A DNA stretch of 38,338 bases from an uncultured Bacteroidota bacterium. GTDB taxonomy: Bacteria > Bacteroidota > Bacteroidia > Chitinophagales > Chitinophagaceae. Made by a program: the position numbers and the translations under genes. The notes beneath the pieces are model-generated. The model worked only from the letters and a program-made list of their open reading frames with translations. It did no database searches and had not been told where the DNA came from. The stretch is taken from positions 1 through 38,338 of the forward strand of contig CAIVEW010000047.1 of NCBI GenBank assembly GCA_903905065.1, written 5' to 3'. The first letter of the stretch is position 1; the number at the start of each line of letters is the position of its first letter. Below, piece by piece: positions 24,432-31,341 of the stretch.

Positions 24432-24468
24432 AAAGCCCGCTTGCTCTCACTTCTTGCGGGCTTTTTTT
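24432..24468 (+). terminator. Terminator after the VOC gene
   Basis: A nine-bp stem (AAAGCCCGC 24432-24440, GCGGGCTTT 24456-24464) with a 15-nt loop and a T-run to 24468, 24 nt after the stop codon. Confidence 0.88.
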
Positions 24469-24492
24469 ATCTCATTTTATAAAAAATATTTT

Positions 24493-24984
24493 ATGGCATC
24501 ATCTACTGCATCACTTAAAGCGCAATTCGACCTGCAAACACGGCTTTTCAATAATGCCACAGCAGGTATCTCCGAAGACGAATCAGGCGCTCGCAAATCA
24601 GAGCACATCAATAACATGAAATGGATAGCAGGCCACCTGCTCAATACAAGACTCGGGAACCTGAGCAAAATTGCGGGCCTGGCTCCGGACGAATCCTATA
24701 ATGCGCAATTTGGAAGGGGTAATTCATACGACCCGAACGCAACTTATCCGCCCATCTACGAGATCAGGGCAAAATGGCAGGCTACGGCAGATGCGATCGG
24801 CAATGGCATAAGCAATATACCGGAAGAGGTACTTGCATCCAAGTCGCCAGTACAGGCGCCAATAGCTGATGACACAATGCTGGGGCTGGCTGCATTCCTT
24901 GTGTCGCACGAAGCCTATCACATTGGGCAACTGGGTATGCTGCGCAAAATGATTGGCAAGGAAGCAATGTCCTATGCCCTTTGA
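24493..24984 (+). CDS. DinB-family protein
   Basis: This is a 163-residue helix-bundle protein. HINNMKWIAGHLLNTRLGNL (around residues 36-55) and the C-terminal FLVSHEAYHIGQLGMLRKMI (about 135-155) hold the family's metal-binding His set. The sequence is only distantly related to the DinB protein at 7739-8239. An upstream in-frame ATG (24454) is rejected because its 13 extra residues fall in the T-run of the preceding terminator. It likely acts in stress protection; substrate unknown. Confidence 0.87.
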   Translation: MASSTASLKAQFDLQTRLFNNATAGISEDESGARKSEHINNMKWIAGHLLNTRLGNLSKIAGLAPDESYNAQFGRGNSYDPNATYPPIYEIRAKWQATADAIGNGISNIPEEVLASKSPVQAPIADDTMLGLAAFLVSHEAYHIGQLGMLRKMIGKEAMSYAL

Positions 24985-25006
24985 TTCTGTTAACAAAATA
25001 AAGCCA

Positions 25007-25034
25007 AAAGGCACCTCTAAAGGGGTGCTTTTTT
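25007..25034 (+). terminator. Terminator after the second DinB gene
   Basis: GCACC (25011-25015) pairs with GGTGC (25024-25028), extended by A-T pairs, around an 8-nt loop. Six T follow (to 25034). It lies 22 nt past the stop codon. Confidence 0.8.
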
Positions 25035-25103
25035 GTTTATAGAATTTCCCCATGAGCTGGTTCTGGTATGGTTTTGTTGTTGCAAAAGCAAAAAACGTTG
25101 ATT

Positions 25104-25655
25104 ATGCAAAAGCTGAATTCAAAAAAAGTAGCCGTACTTGCAGCAAATGGTTTTGAACAATCCGAGCTCGAACAACCCGTTGCTGCGCTTAAAGAGGCCG
25201 GGGCCGAAGTGGATATAGTATCCCTGGAAGCGGGAAAAATAAAAGGATGGAAAGACAAGAACTGGGGCGATGAGCTGGCTGTTGATAAAACAGTGGCACA
25301 GGCTAGGGCCGCCGACTATGATGCGCTGGTTTTGCCAGGCGGCGTAATGAATCCCGATCAGCTGCGCAGGAATAAAGATGCGGTAGCTTTTGTGAGTGCA
25401 TTTATGGAGGCAAAAAAGCCGGTAGCAGCAATTTGCCATGCGCCGTGGACACTCATTGAAGCGGGCGCCCTAGAGGGAAGAACGCTCACCTCGTATCCGT
25501 CTCTGAAAACGGACCTCACGAACGCCGGGGCAACATGGGTGGACAGGGAGGTTGTTGTAGACAACGGTCTGGTGACAAGCCGGGATCCCAGGGACCTGCC
25601 GGCTTTTTGCAAAAAAATGACCGAAGAGATAGCCGAAGGGCCTCATAAGAAATAG
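25104..25655 (+). CDS. PfpI/DJ-1-family type 1 glutamine amidotransferase-like protein
   Basis: This is a 183-residue protein of the YhbO/PfpI type. Residues 7-18 form VAVLAANGFEQS with the conserved acidic residue, DALVLPGGVMNPDQLR marks the core, and VAAICHAPWTLIEAG (108-122) contains the nucleophile Cys111 with adjacent His112. Members act as deglycases or chaperone-like stress proteins, or are called intracellular peptidases. An ATG at 25068 is possible, but the leading residues are low-complexity and unconserved. It follows DinB by 119 nt, with a terminator between, so it is probably separately transcribed. Confidence 0.9.
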   Translation: MQKLNSKKVAVLAANGFEQSELEQPVAALKEAGAEVDIVSLEAGKIKGWKDKNWGDELAVDKTVAQARAADYDALVLPGGVMNPDQLRRNKDAVAFVSAFMEAKKPVAAICHAPWTLIEAGALEGRTLTSYPSLKTDLTNAGATWVDREVVVDNGLVTSRDPRDLPAFCKKMTEEIAEGPHKK

Positions 25656-25741
25656 AAAGCCCACATGCTTTGGGATAAATTTTGCGGGCTCTTTTTCCAC
25701 ACCATTCCAGCTCTTTATGCTAGTTCCTCACAAAACCGAAG

Positions 25742-25768
25742 CGACCTGTAAGTCAATCTTACAGGTCG
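25742..25768. terminator. Bidirectional terminator between PfpI gene and tRNA-Arg
   Basis: A perfect 11-bp stem (25742-25752 with 25758-25768) with a 5-nt loop. It lies 18 nt past the 3' end of the minus-strand tRNA and 87 nt past the PfpI-like gene, so it could end both transcripts. Confidence 0.75.
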
Positions 25769-25785
25769 TTTCAGTTTGTTATCAG

Positions 25786-25857
25786 TGGCCTCGCCAGGAA
25801 TCGAACCTGGATCTGGAGCTTCGGAAACTCTTATACTATCCATTGTACTACGAGGCC
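25786..25857 (-). tRNA. tRNA-Arg (anticodon CCG)
   Basis: On the minus strand a 72-nt cloverleaf is evident: acceptor GGCCTCG/CGAGGCC plus discriminator A, a GTAC D-stem, an anticodon stem with loop TTCCGAA and anticodon CCG, and a TTCGATT T-loop flanked by CCAGG/CCTGG. The terminal pair of the anticodon stem (A-C) is mismatched. The 3' CCA is not encoded. CCG reads the CGG arginine codon. Confidence 0.93.
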
Positions 25858-25860
25858 ATA

Positions 25861-25878
25861 TCCCGATAGCTATCGGGA
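25861..25878. repeat. 18-nt perfect palindrome next to the tRNA 5' end
   Basis: TCCCGATAGCTATCGGGA is a perfect palindrome starting 3 nt from the tRNA end. I recall similar CCCGATAGCTATCGGG motifs recurring in Bacteroidota genomes, but cannot verify it. It overlaps the expected tRNA promoter region, so it might be an operator or a dispersed repeat. Confidence 0.55.
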
Positions 25879-25937
25879 GAGGTGCAAAGGTAGGGGTTTG
25901 GGCGATAAGTTAAAAGATTGAATAGTTAATAGGCGGC

Positions 25938-26555
25938 CTACTTATAATCCTCGATCACCAAATGCTCCCTGCAAAAAAAGTACTCCCGTTGGTCATTTGA
26001 CGCGACAAGTATAAGACGGTTTTTTCCATATTCTTCTATCCATTTACGGTATTGCTCTACTCCTTGTTGGTCAAGGTTCGTGCAGGGCTCATCTAGCAGG
26101 AGCACTGCTGTATCGGAGAAGATAGCCTGCGCCAGTTTTACACGTTGTTTCATACCGGACGAGTAATCGCCAATGGGTTTATTTACGTCAGCCTTTAATC
26201 CGGTCAATTCAATGATCTTATCAATGGTGAGGCCCGAAAGTGGGCGCTTAAAAGAATAATGAAAATCAAAAAATTCACGAAGGGTTAACTCCTCTACAAT
26301 TTCCATTCCTGGCGCGCTGAAACTGATGTGGCTGAATATTTCATCGGCGGGAACGGGCTCGTCATTGTTATAATAAAAAAGTTTCCCGATAGAGGGAGAC
26401 TGCATACCAGCAATTATACGCAGCAACGTAGACTTACCGCAACCGTTTGGCCCTAACAGCGCATAAGCCTGCGTTATCGAAAAGGAATAATTAATGTCTT
26501 TAAATATCCAGTGCCGCTGAAAACGTTTGCTTATATGCTCAAGGGTAATTTTCAT
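25938..26555 (-). CDS. ABC transporter ATP-binding protein, unusual H-loop
   Basis: This is a 205-residue stand-alone ATPase. Walker A GPNGCGKST (35-43), signature YSSGMKQR (131-138), Walker B VLLLDEP (151-157) and D-loop NLD are intact. The H-loop His expected near residue 187 is Asn (VASNDQ), which should affect hydrolysis. No permease gene is adjacent. It is downstream of lpxA by 106 nt on the same strand, so it may join the lpx operon. The ORF could extend upstream to 26684, but that stretch is translated repeat array; the ATG at 26555 aligns with the ATPase start (MKITLEHISKRF). Confidence 0.9.
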   Translation of the reverse strand: MKITLEHISKRFQRHWIFKDINYSFSITQAYALLGPNGCGKSTLLRIIAGMQSPSIGKLFYYNNDEPVPADEIFSHISFSAPGMEIVEELTLREFFDFHYSFKRPLSGLTIDKIIELTGLKADVNKPIGDYSSGMKQRVKLAQAIFSDTAVLLLDEPCTNLDQQGVEQYRKWIEEYGKNRLILVASNDQREYFFCREHLVIEDYK

Positions 26556-26556
26556 T

Positions 26557-26664
26557 TCAAATTCAAAAGTAAAAATAAAAACCGGCCTGCTGATAGGCAG
26601 GTTCAAAAAAGGCACACAACGAAACCACGAGGAGGGTTTTAACTTTTGAATTTTGACTTTCCTA
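26557..26664. repeat. Inverted pair of 7-nt phased arrays (lpxA-ABC spacer)
   Basis: Left arm 26557-26583 is of A-tract type; right arm 26637-26664 is of T-tract type in clean 7-nt units, and its last unit contains the lpxA stop codon (26662-26664). Between the arms is a small hairpin (CCTGC and GCAGG, TGATAG loop). This has the same arrangement as 10267-10353. Confidence 0.65.
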
Positions 26665-27465
26665 AGGCATATCCTCAGCGCCATGGCGGCGGATGTAGCC
26701 CTTCATGATGCCTCTGCCCGTTTCGCGTACAAAGCTGATGATCTCGTCTCGTTCGTCGGAGACAGGGAGGTCAGTCTCTATAATGCTGAGTGCTTTGGAT
26801 ACATTGTAGCCCCGCACAAATAAGATGCGGTAAATATCCAGTATCTGGTTGATTTTCTCAATCGAATAACCACGGCGTTTCAATCCTACCGAATTAACCC
26901 CGACATAAGAAAGTGGTTCGCGGGCAGCTTTTACATAAGGCGGAATATCTTTTCTCACCAATGACCCTCCGGTCACAAAAGCATACGAACCAATGCGTAC
27001 AAACTGCTGCACAGCGGTAAGGCCCGCAAGCACTACGCAGTCGCCCACTATTATGTGGCCGGCAAGGGTCGTATTATTAGAAAATATGCAGGAGTTGCCC
27101 ACTTCGCAATCATGTGCTATATGGGTATATGCCATAATGAGGCAGTTGTTGCCTATTTTGGTCATATTCTTATCCGACGTGCCGCGGTTTATAGTCACGC
27201 ACTCGCGTATCGTCGTATTGTCGCCAATGACGCAGATCGTGTCTTCACCTTTGAATTTCAAGTCCTGCGGAATGGCTGATATTACCGAGCTAGGAAAAAT
27301 GCGGCAGTTCTTACCTATACGCGCACCTTCCATTATAGTTACGTTTGATCCTATCCAGGTGCCTTCACCTATCTCCACATTCCTGTGAATCGTTGTGAAG
27401 GGATCAATTTTTACGTTAGGACCTATCTTTGAATCCGGGTGGACGTATGTAAGCGGGTGGATCAT
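26662..27465 (-). CDS. lpxA: Acyl-ACP--UDP-N-acetylglucosamine O-acyltransferase
   Basis: This is a 267-residue LpxA, first enzyme of lipid A synthesis, which adds a 3-hydroxyacyl chain to UDP-GlcNAc. The left-handed beta-helix is built from hexapeptides: KIGPNVKIDPFTTI, TWIGSNVTIMEGARIGKNC, NRGTSDKNMTKIGNNCLIMA. The catalytic His lies in AYTHIAHDCEVG, and the C-terminal helical bundle contains LKRRGYSIEKINQI. It starts inside lpxC/fabZ with a 4-nt ATGA overlap, indicating coupled translation. Confidence 0.97.
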   Translation of the reverse strand: MIHPLTYVHPDSKIGPNVKIDPFTTIHRNVEIGEGTWIGSNVTIMEGARIGKNCRIFPSSVISAIPQDLKFKGEDTICVIGDNTTIRECVTINRGTSDKNMTKIGNNCLIMAYTHIAHDCEVGNSCIFSNNTTLAGHIIVGDCVVLAGLTAVQQFVRIGSYAFVTGGSLVRKDIPPYVKAAREPLSYVGVNSVGLKRRGYSIEKINQILDIYRILFVRGYNVSKALSIIETDLPVSDERDEIISFVRETGRGIMKGYIRRHGAEDMP

Positions 27466-28928
27466 TTTTTGTCTTTTCTTACGATTTGCGCTACGAGCTC
27501 TGCTTCCGTAGCAAGTTTATTACCAACATATGCGGTTCCCCTCATTTCACATATACCGCGGCGTATCGGGTTCAGCAATTCCAGTTTCAATATAAGTGTA
27601 TCTCCGGGCCGCACCAGTTGCTTGAAACGTACTTTATCTATTTTCAGGAAATAAGTATCGTAGTTTTCACGGTCCTGGATATTGTTAAGAGCAAGGATAC
27701 CACCGGTTTGAGCCAGCGCCTCTATCTGCAGCACGCCTGGCATTACCGGGTTGCCCGGAAAGTGGCCCTGGAAGAAATGCTCATTGAAAGTAACATTTTT
27801 TATTCCGACTACATGGTTGTCGCTTAGCTCTATGATTTTATCAACAAACAAGAACGGGAACTTGTGGGGCAACGCCTTCTCGATCTGTGTTATATCATAA
27901 ATAGCCTGCTGCGATGGATCGTAATGTGGTATATCAGAAAGGTGTTTGTTCTTTTTGATGTACTGTTTTATCTTTTTTGCAAACTCCACATTGGTCGCAT
28001 GGCCCGGCCTGCTGGCTATAATGTGAGCCTTTATAGAGTGCCCTACAAGCGCCAGGTCGCCAATAACATCAAGTAGTTTATGACGCGCAGGTTCGTTGGG
28101 GTAGTGCAGTTGTATGTTGTTCAGTATGCCTTCCTGCTTTACTTCTATCTTCTGTTTATTAAATATCCCCGCGAGGCGTTGCAGTTCATCATCGCTCACT
28201 ATCTTATCGACAACGACTATTGCATTGCTCAGGTCTCCGCCCTTTATCAGGTTATTGTCAAGAAGGTATTCCAGCTCATGAAGAAAACAAAATGTACGGC
28301 AGGGGCCTATCTGGTCCCGGAACTCTGAAATGTGCTTCAGTGCCGCATGCTGTGTGCCTAGCACTGGAGAATTAAAATCTATCAGCGCAGTTATCTGGTA
28401 TTCGGTTGAAGGAACAGCCAGCATATCCACATTCTTCACCGGGTCGTAATAATGTATGTTGGTATCTATAGAGTAAACAATACGTCTTGCTTCCTGCTCC
28501 TGTATGCCGGCGCTTTCTATGGCATCCATAAACTGGCAGGCGCTGCCGTCCATTATGGGCACTTCAGGGCCGTCCATCTCAATGAGGATATTGTCAATGC
28601 CCAGGCCCACCAGCGCAGAAAGCGTATGCTCAATAGTGCTCACACGTGCGCCATTGTATTCTATCGTCGTTCCGCGTGAGGTATCCACTACAAAATCCAC
28701 ATCAGCCTTAACAATAGGCTTGTCTGGGAGATCTACCCGCTGAAAACGAATGCCATAGCCGGGGCTGGCTGGCTTCATTGTCATCGTTACATTTGCTCCT
28801 GTATGCAACCCCACGCCATGCAGCGTAACAGATCCTTTTAGCGTTTGCTGGTTTTGACTATTGTTGCTTGAATGCAAAGTTTCTGTTTTTTTTCTGCTTT
28901 CCGGTTTAATTAAAATGTCTTCAATCAC
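27462..28928 (-). CDS. lpxC-fabZ: Bifunctional UDP-3-O-acyl-GlcNAc deacetylase / 3-hydroxyacyl-ACP dehydratase
   Basis: This is a 488-residue fusion typical of Bacteroidota. The N-terminal LpxC domain (to about 330) has zinc-binding motif HTLSALVGLG (His101) and the second site in EPARHKLLDVIGDL. Substrate-contact residues lie in MDGPEVPIMDGS. The FabZ domain (about 345-488) has the catalytic His in QGHFPGNPVMPGVLQIE and AQTGG. Deacetylase activity commits lipid A synthesis; FabZ serves fatty-acid elongation. The start is GTG, overlapping the lpxD stop by 4 nt (GTGA). Confidence 0.96.
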   Translation of the reverse strand: MIEDILIKPESRKKTETLHSSNNSQNQQTLKGSVTLHGVGLHTGANVTMTMKPASPGYGIRFQRVDLPDKPIVKADVDFVVDTSRGTTIEYNGARVSTIEHTLSALVGLGIDNILIEMDGPEVPIMDGSACQFMDAIESAGIQEQEARRIVYSIDTNIHYYDPVKNVDMLAVPSTEYQITALIDFNSPVLGTQHAALKHISEFRDQIGPCRTFCFLHELEYLLDNNLIKGGDLSNAIVVVDKIVSDDELQRLAGIFNKQKIEVKQEGILNNIQLHYPNEPARHKLLDVIGDLALVGHSIKAHIIASRPGHATNVEFAKKIKQYIKKNKHLSDIPHYDPSQQAIYDITQIEKALPHKFPFLFVDKIIELSDNHVVGIKNVTFNEHFFQGHFPGNPVMPGVLQIEALAQTGGILALNNIQDRENYDTYFLKIDKVRFKQLVRPGDTLILKLELLNPIRRGICEMRGTAYVGNKLATEAELVAQIVRKDKK

Positions 28929-29998
28929 TTTTTATACTCCAGGTTTTGCGTACTTAATAATGCGGTTAATTCCTGCACCGTTTCCTCCAGTTTCTGAAGA
29001 CGATGCTGAAGGTCCGGCAAATTTCTAAAAATTGCCTGACTTTTCAGCGAACTTTTATATTCAAAAGCCGGGCTTCCGTTTAATGTCGTATTTGTGCTGA
29101 TCACAGATTTCGACAACCCGCTTTGTGCGTTGATGCGTGTGCCATCCGCAATATGTATATGTCCCACCATGCCTACCTGCCCGCCTATAGAGCAGTTTTT
29201 CCCTACTTTGGTGCTGCCGGAAATACCTGTCTGGGCCGCGATCACCGTGTTTTCACCTACTTCCACATTGTGGGCTATCTGTATCAGGTTATCCAGTTTC
29301 ACGCCCTTCCTGATGATTGTTGACCCCATGGTGGCGCGGTCTACGGTAGTATTTGAGCCTATTTCCACATCGTCTTCAATGATCACATTACCTATCTGAG
29401 GTATCTTTTTGTAGGTGCCATCGCTCAAGGGCGCAAATCCAAAACCATCACCGCCTATTACTGTTCCGGAGTGTATCACTACCCTGCAGCCAAGGCGGCA
29501 TTCATCATACACCTTCACACCGGCATATAATTTCGTATGCTCCTTAATGATCACATTATTCCCGATATAGCAACCGGGATATATTTTTACTCCTTGTTCT
29601 ATAACTACATTTTCCCCAATGTAAGAGAACGCGCCTAAATAGACATCAGCGGCTATCTTTGCGGAGGGGGAGATATAAGATGGCTGTTCTATTCCCGTTT
29701 TTGCGGCGCCGGAGATGATCTCCCTGTATTTTTCAAGCAGGAAGGCAAAGCTGCTGTACGCATCTTCAACCCTTATCAACGTAGCTTTTACAGGGCGGGA
29801 CAACTCAAGCGAGGCATTAACAATTATAATGGATGCATCAGAAGTGTACGCGTATTCCGCATATTTTGGGTTTGATATAAAGCTGAGCGAGCCCTCAACT
29901 GCCTCTTCAATCTTGGCCACATCAGTTACTTTGGCGTCGGGGTTCCCCTCCAGTTGGCCTTGTAACAGGGTAGCTATTTGCTGCGCTGTAAACTGCAT
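28925..29998 (-). CDS. lpxD: UDP-3-O-(3-hydroxyacyl)glucosamine N-acyltransferase
   Basis: This is a 357-residue LpxD of lipid A synthesis. The N-terminal uridine-binding domain (to about 100, with SLSFISNPKYAEYAYTSDAS) is followed by hexapeptide beta-helix repeats and GGDGFGFAPLSDGTYKKIPQ. The catalytic His is in IQIAHNVEVGENTV, followed by GGQVGMVGHI. The C-terminal helix ends in QNLEYKK. Its stop overlaps the LpxC start. An 83-nt gap separates it from the HD-domain gene upstream, with a TACATTTG box at 30095-30102 as a possible internal promoter. Confidence 0.97.
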   Translation of the reverse strand: MQFTAQQIATLLQGQLEGNPDAKVTDVAKIEEAVEGSLSFISNPKYAEYAYTSDASIIIVNASLELSRPVKATLIRVEDAYSSFAFLLEKYREIISGAAKTGIEQPSYISPSAKIAADVYLGAFSYIGENVVIEQGVKIYPGCYIGNNVIIKEHTKLYAGVKVYDECRLGCRVVIHSGTVIGGDGFGFAPLSDGTYKKIPQIGNVIIEDDVEIGSNTTVDRATMGSTIIRKGVKLDNLIQIAHNVEVGENTVIAAQTGISGSTKVGKNCSIGGQVGMVGHIHIADGTRINAQSGLSKSVISTNTTLNGSPAFEYKSSLKSQAIFRNLPDLQHRLQKLEETVQELTALLSTQNLEYKK

Positions 29999-30081
29999 GT
30001 GCGTTAATTTCTGTTATTCATACGCTGAACAATATCCTTTATTTCTGACCCCAAAAAATCATAATTATTTAAACCCCAAAC

Positions 30082-31317
30082 TCACTGAATATAGCAAATG
30101 TAGTTTTTATGTACGGCTCTGGCAAGTGTTTGGTTAACCAATGAATCATCAATTTCTGTAATATTCTTAACTGTACCGCTTTTTGTCTCTATTTTTATTA
30201 GTTCGTCGTTAATATTATAAGTACTGTTAGATGTAACGCCTGCAAAAACAAAATATTGCAGGTCATTGTCATTTAACCCCATTAATGATTTTATTTTTTT
30301 CTTCTTGTCCTCCAAAATGCTTGCCAAAGATTCAGAACTAAGTGAAACTTTATATAATTTTCTCAAAATAAGCATCTTACAGAGGGTAGATAACACCTTA
30401 TCAGTATGCGTTTGCCACACTTTTATTGACACCATTACGTCACTATCGTCTAGCTGCAGGAAATTTTCCAAGTGCTCCGGATCACGCAGGAAATCTTCCT
30501 CTCTTAGATTCTTGTAAAGAAAATAGTTTAACGCCGGGCTGGAAAATAGTTTTTCACCGTTCTGGGCCAACTCTTTTGCTCGCTTTAATATATTGATAAG
30601 TAGCATTTCAGCACCAAGAACGGTTTTATGCAAATATACCTGCCAATACATCAGCCTGCGCGCAATAATAAATTTCTCCACCGAATAAACGCCTTTCTCT
30701 TCCACCATCAGCTCGTTATCCCGCACGGTAAGCATTTGCAGTATCCTGTCATAGCCAATAACGCCTTCAGATACACCGGTATAAAAACTGTCCCGGTTCA
30801 GATAGTCCATCCGGTCCACGTCTAGTTGGCTGGACACCAGTTGATGCAGATAGTATTTACTTCCTTCTGCCGTGCCGGGTGTACCGGTATGATCAAAAAC
30901 TTCGATGGCCTTCTGCAACCCTCCGCCAAATTCAGTATCCATACGGAGCATAATGAGGCGCGAAAGGGTCTCGTGGGGCACGCCTACCAGTGCGTTTTCA
31001 AGAGAGTGGGAGAATGGCCCATGGCCTATATCGTGCAGCAGGGCAGCCAGGCGCGCCGCTATGCACTCATCTCTATCCGGGCTTATATCCTTGGTCTTCA
31101 GTTCGTCAAGTGCCTTGCCCATCAGGTGGCAGGCGCCTAGTGAATGCGCTAAGCGGGTATGCACGGCCCCGGGATACACCAGTTGCGCCAGCCCCATCTG
31201 CTTTATGTTTCGCAGCCGCTGAAACATAGGATGGTCGATAACCCGTATCAGCTCCGGCTCAGGGAAGCGTATAAACCCATAAACCGGATCATTTATGATC
31301 TTTACTTTAATGCTCAT
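30082..31317 (-). CDS. HD-domain phosphohydrolase
   Basis: This is a 411-residue dNTPase/SpoT-like HD protein. The metal-binding motif is H...HD: HTRLAHSLGACHLM (His near residue 52) and LLHDIGHGPFSHSLE (His-Asp). The SQLDVDRMDYLNRDSFYTG segment carries the conserved Asp ligand of the dGTPase-like subfamily. Substrate (dNTP or other nucleotide) is unknown. It precedes lpxD in the same direction, a neighbourhood I recall as recurrent in Bacteroidota. It follows the PBP gene by 24 nt, so it is likely co-transcribed with it. Confidence 0.92.
   Translation of the reverse strand: MSIKVKIINDPVYGFIRFPEPELIRVIDHPMFQRLRNIKQMGLAQLVYPGAVHTRLAHSLGACHLMGKALDELKTKDISPDRDECIAARLAALLHDIGHGPFSHSLENALVGVPHETLSRLIMLRMDTEFGGGLQKAIEVFDHTGTPGTAEGSKYYLHQLVSSQLDVDRMDYLNRDSFYTGVSEGVIGYDRILQMLTVRDNELMVEEKGVYSVEKFIIARRLMYWQVYLHKTVLGAEMLLINILKRAKELAQNGEKLFSSPALNYFLYKNLREEDFLRDPEHLENFLQLDDSDVMVSIKVWQTHTDKVLSTLCKMLILRKLYKVSLSSESLASILEDKKKKIKSLMGLNDNDLQYFVFAGVTSNSTYNINDELIKIETKSGTVKNITEIDDSLVNQTLARAVHKNYICYIQ
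30095..30102 (-). promoter_or_regulatory. Possible internal promoter of the lpx genes
   Basis: TACATTTG on minus lies inside the last codons of the HD gene, about 95 nt before the lpxD ATG. The N19 position reads TTGC, half matching TTTG. Confidence 0.35.
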
Positions 31318-31341
31318 TTAAAAATCTTTACCCACGATGGT

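Noticed and set aside
7739..24984. The two DinB-family genes as a recent duplication
   Set aside because: The two proteins share only the His pattern and helix plan; sequence identity looks very low, so they are separate family members.
26556..26684. N-terminal extension of the ABC ATPase to 26684
   Set aside because: These residues are translated from the phased repeat array and lpxA overlap. The ATPase domain starts precisely at the ATG at 26555.
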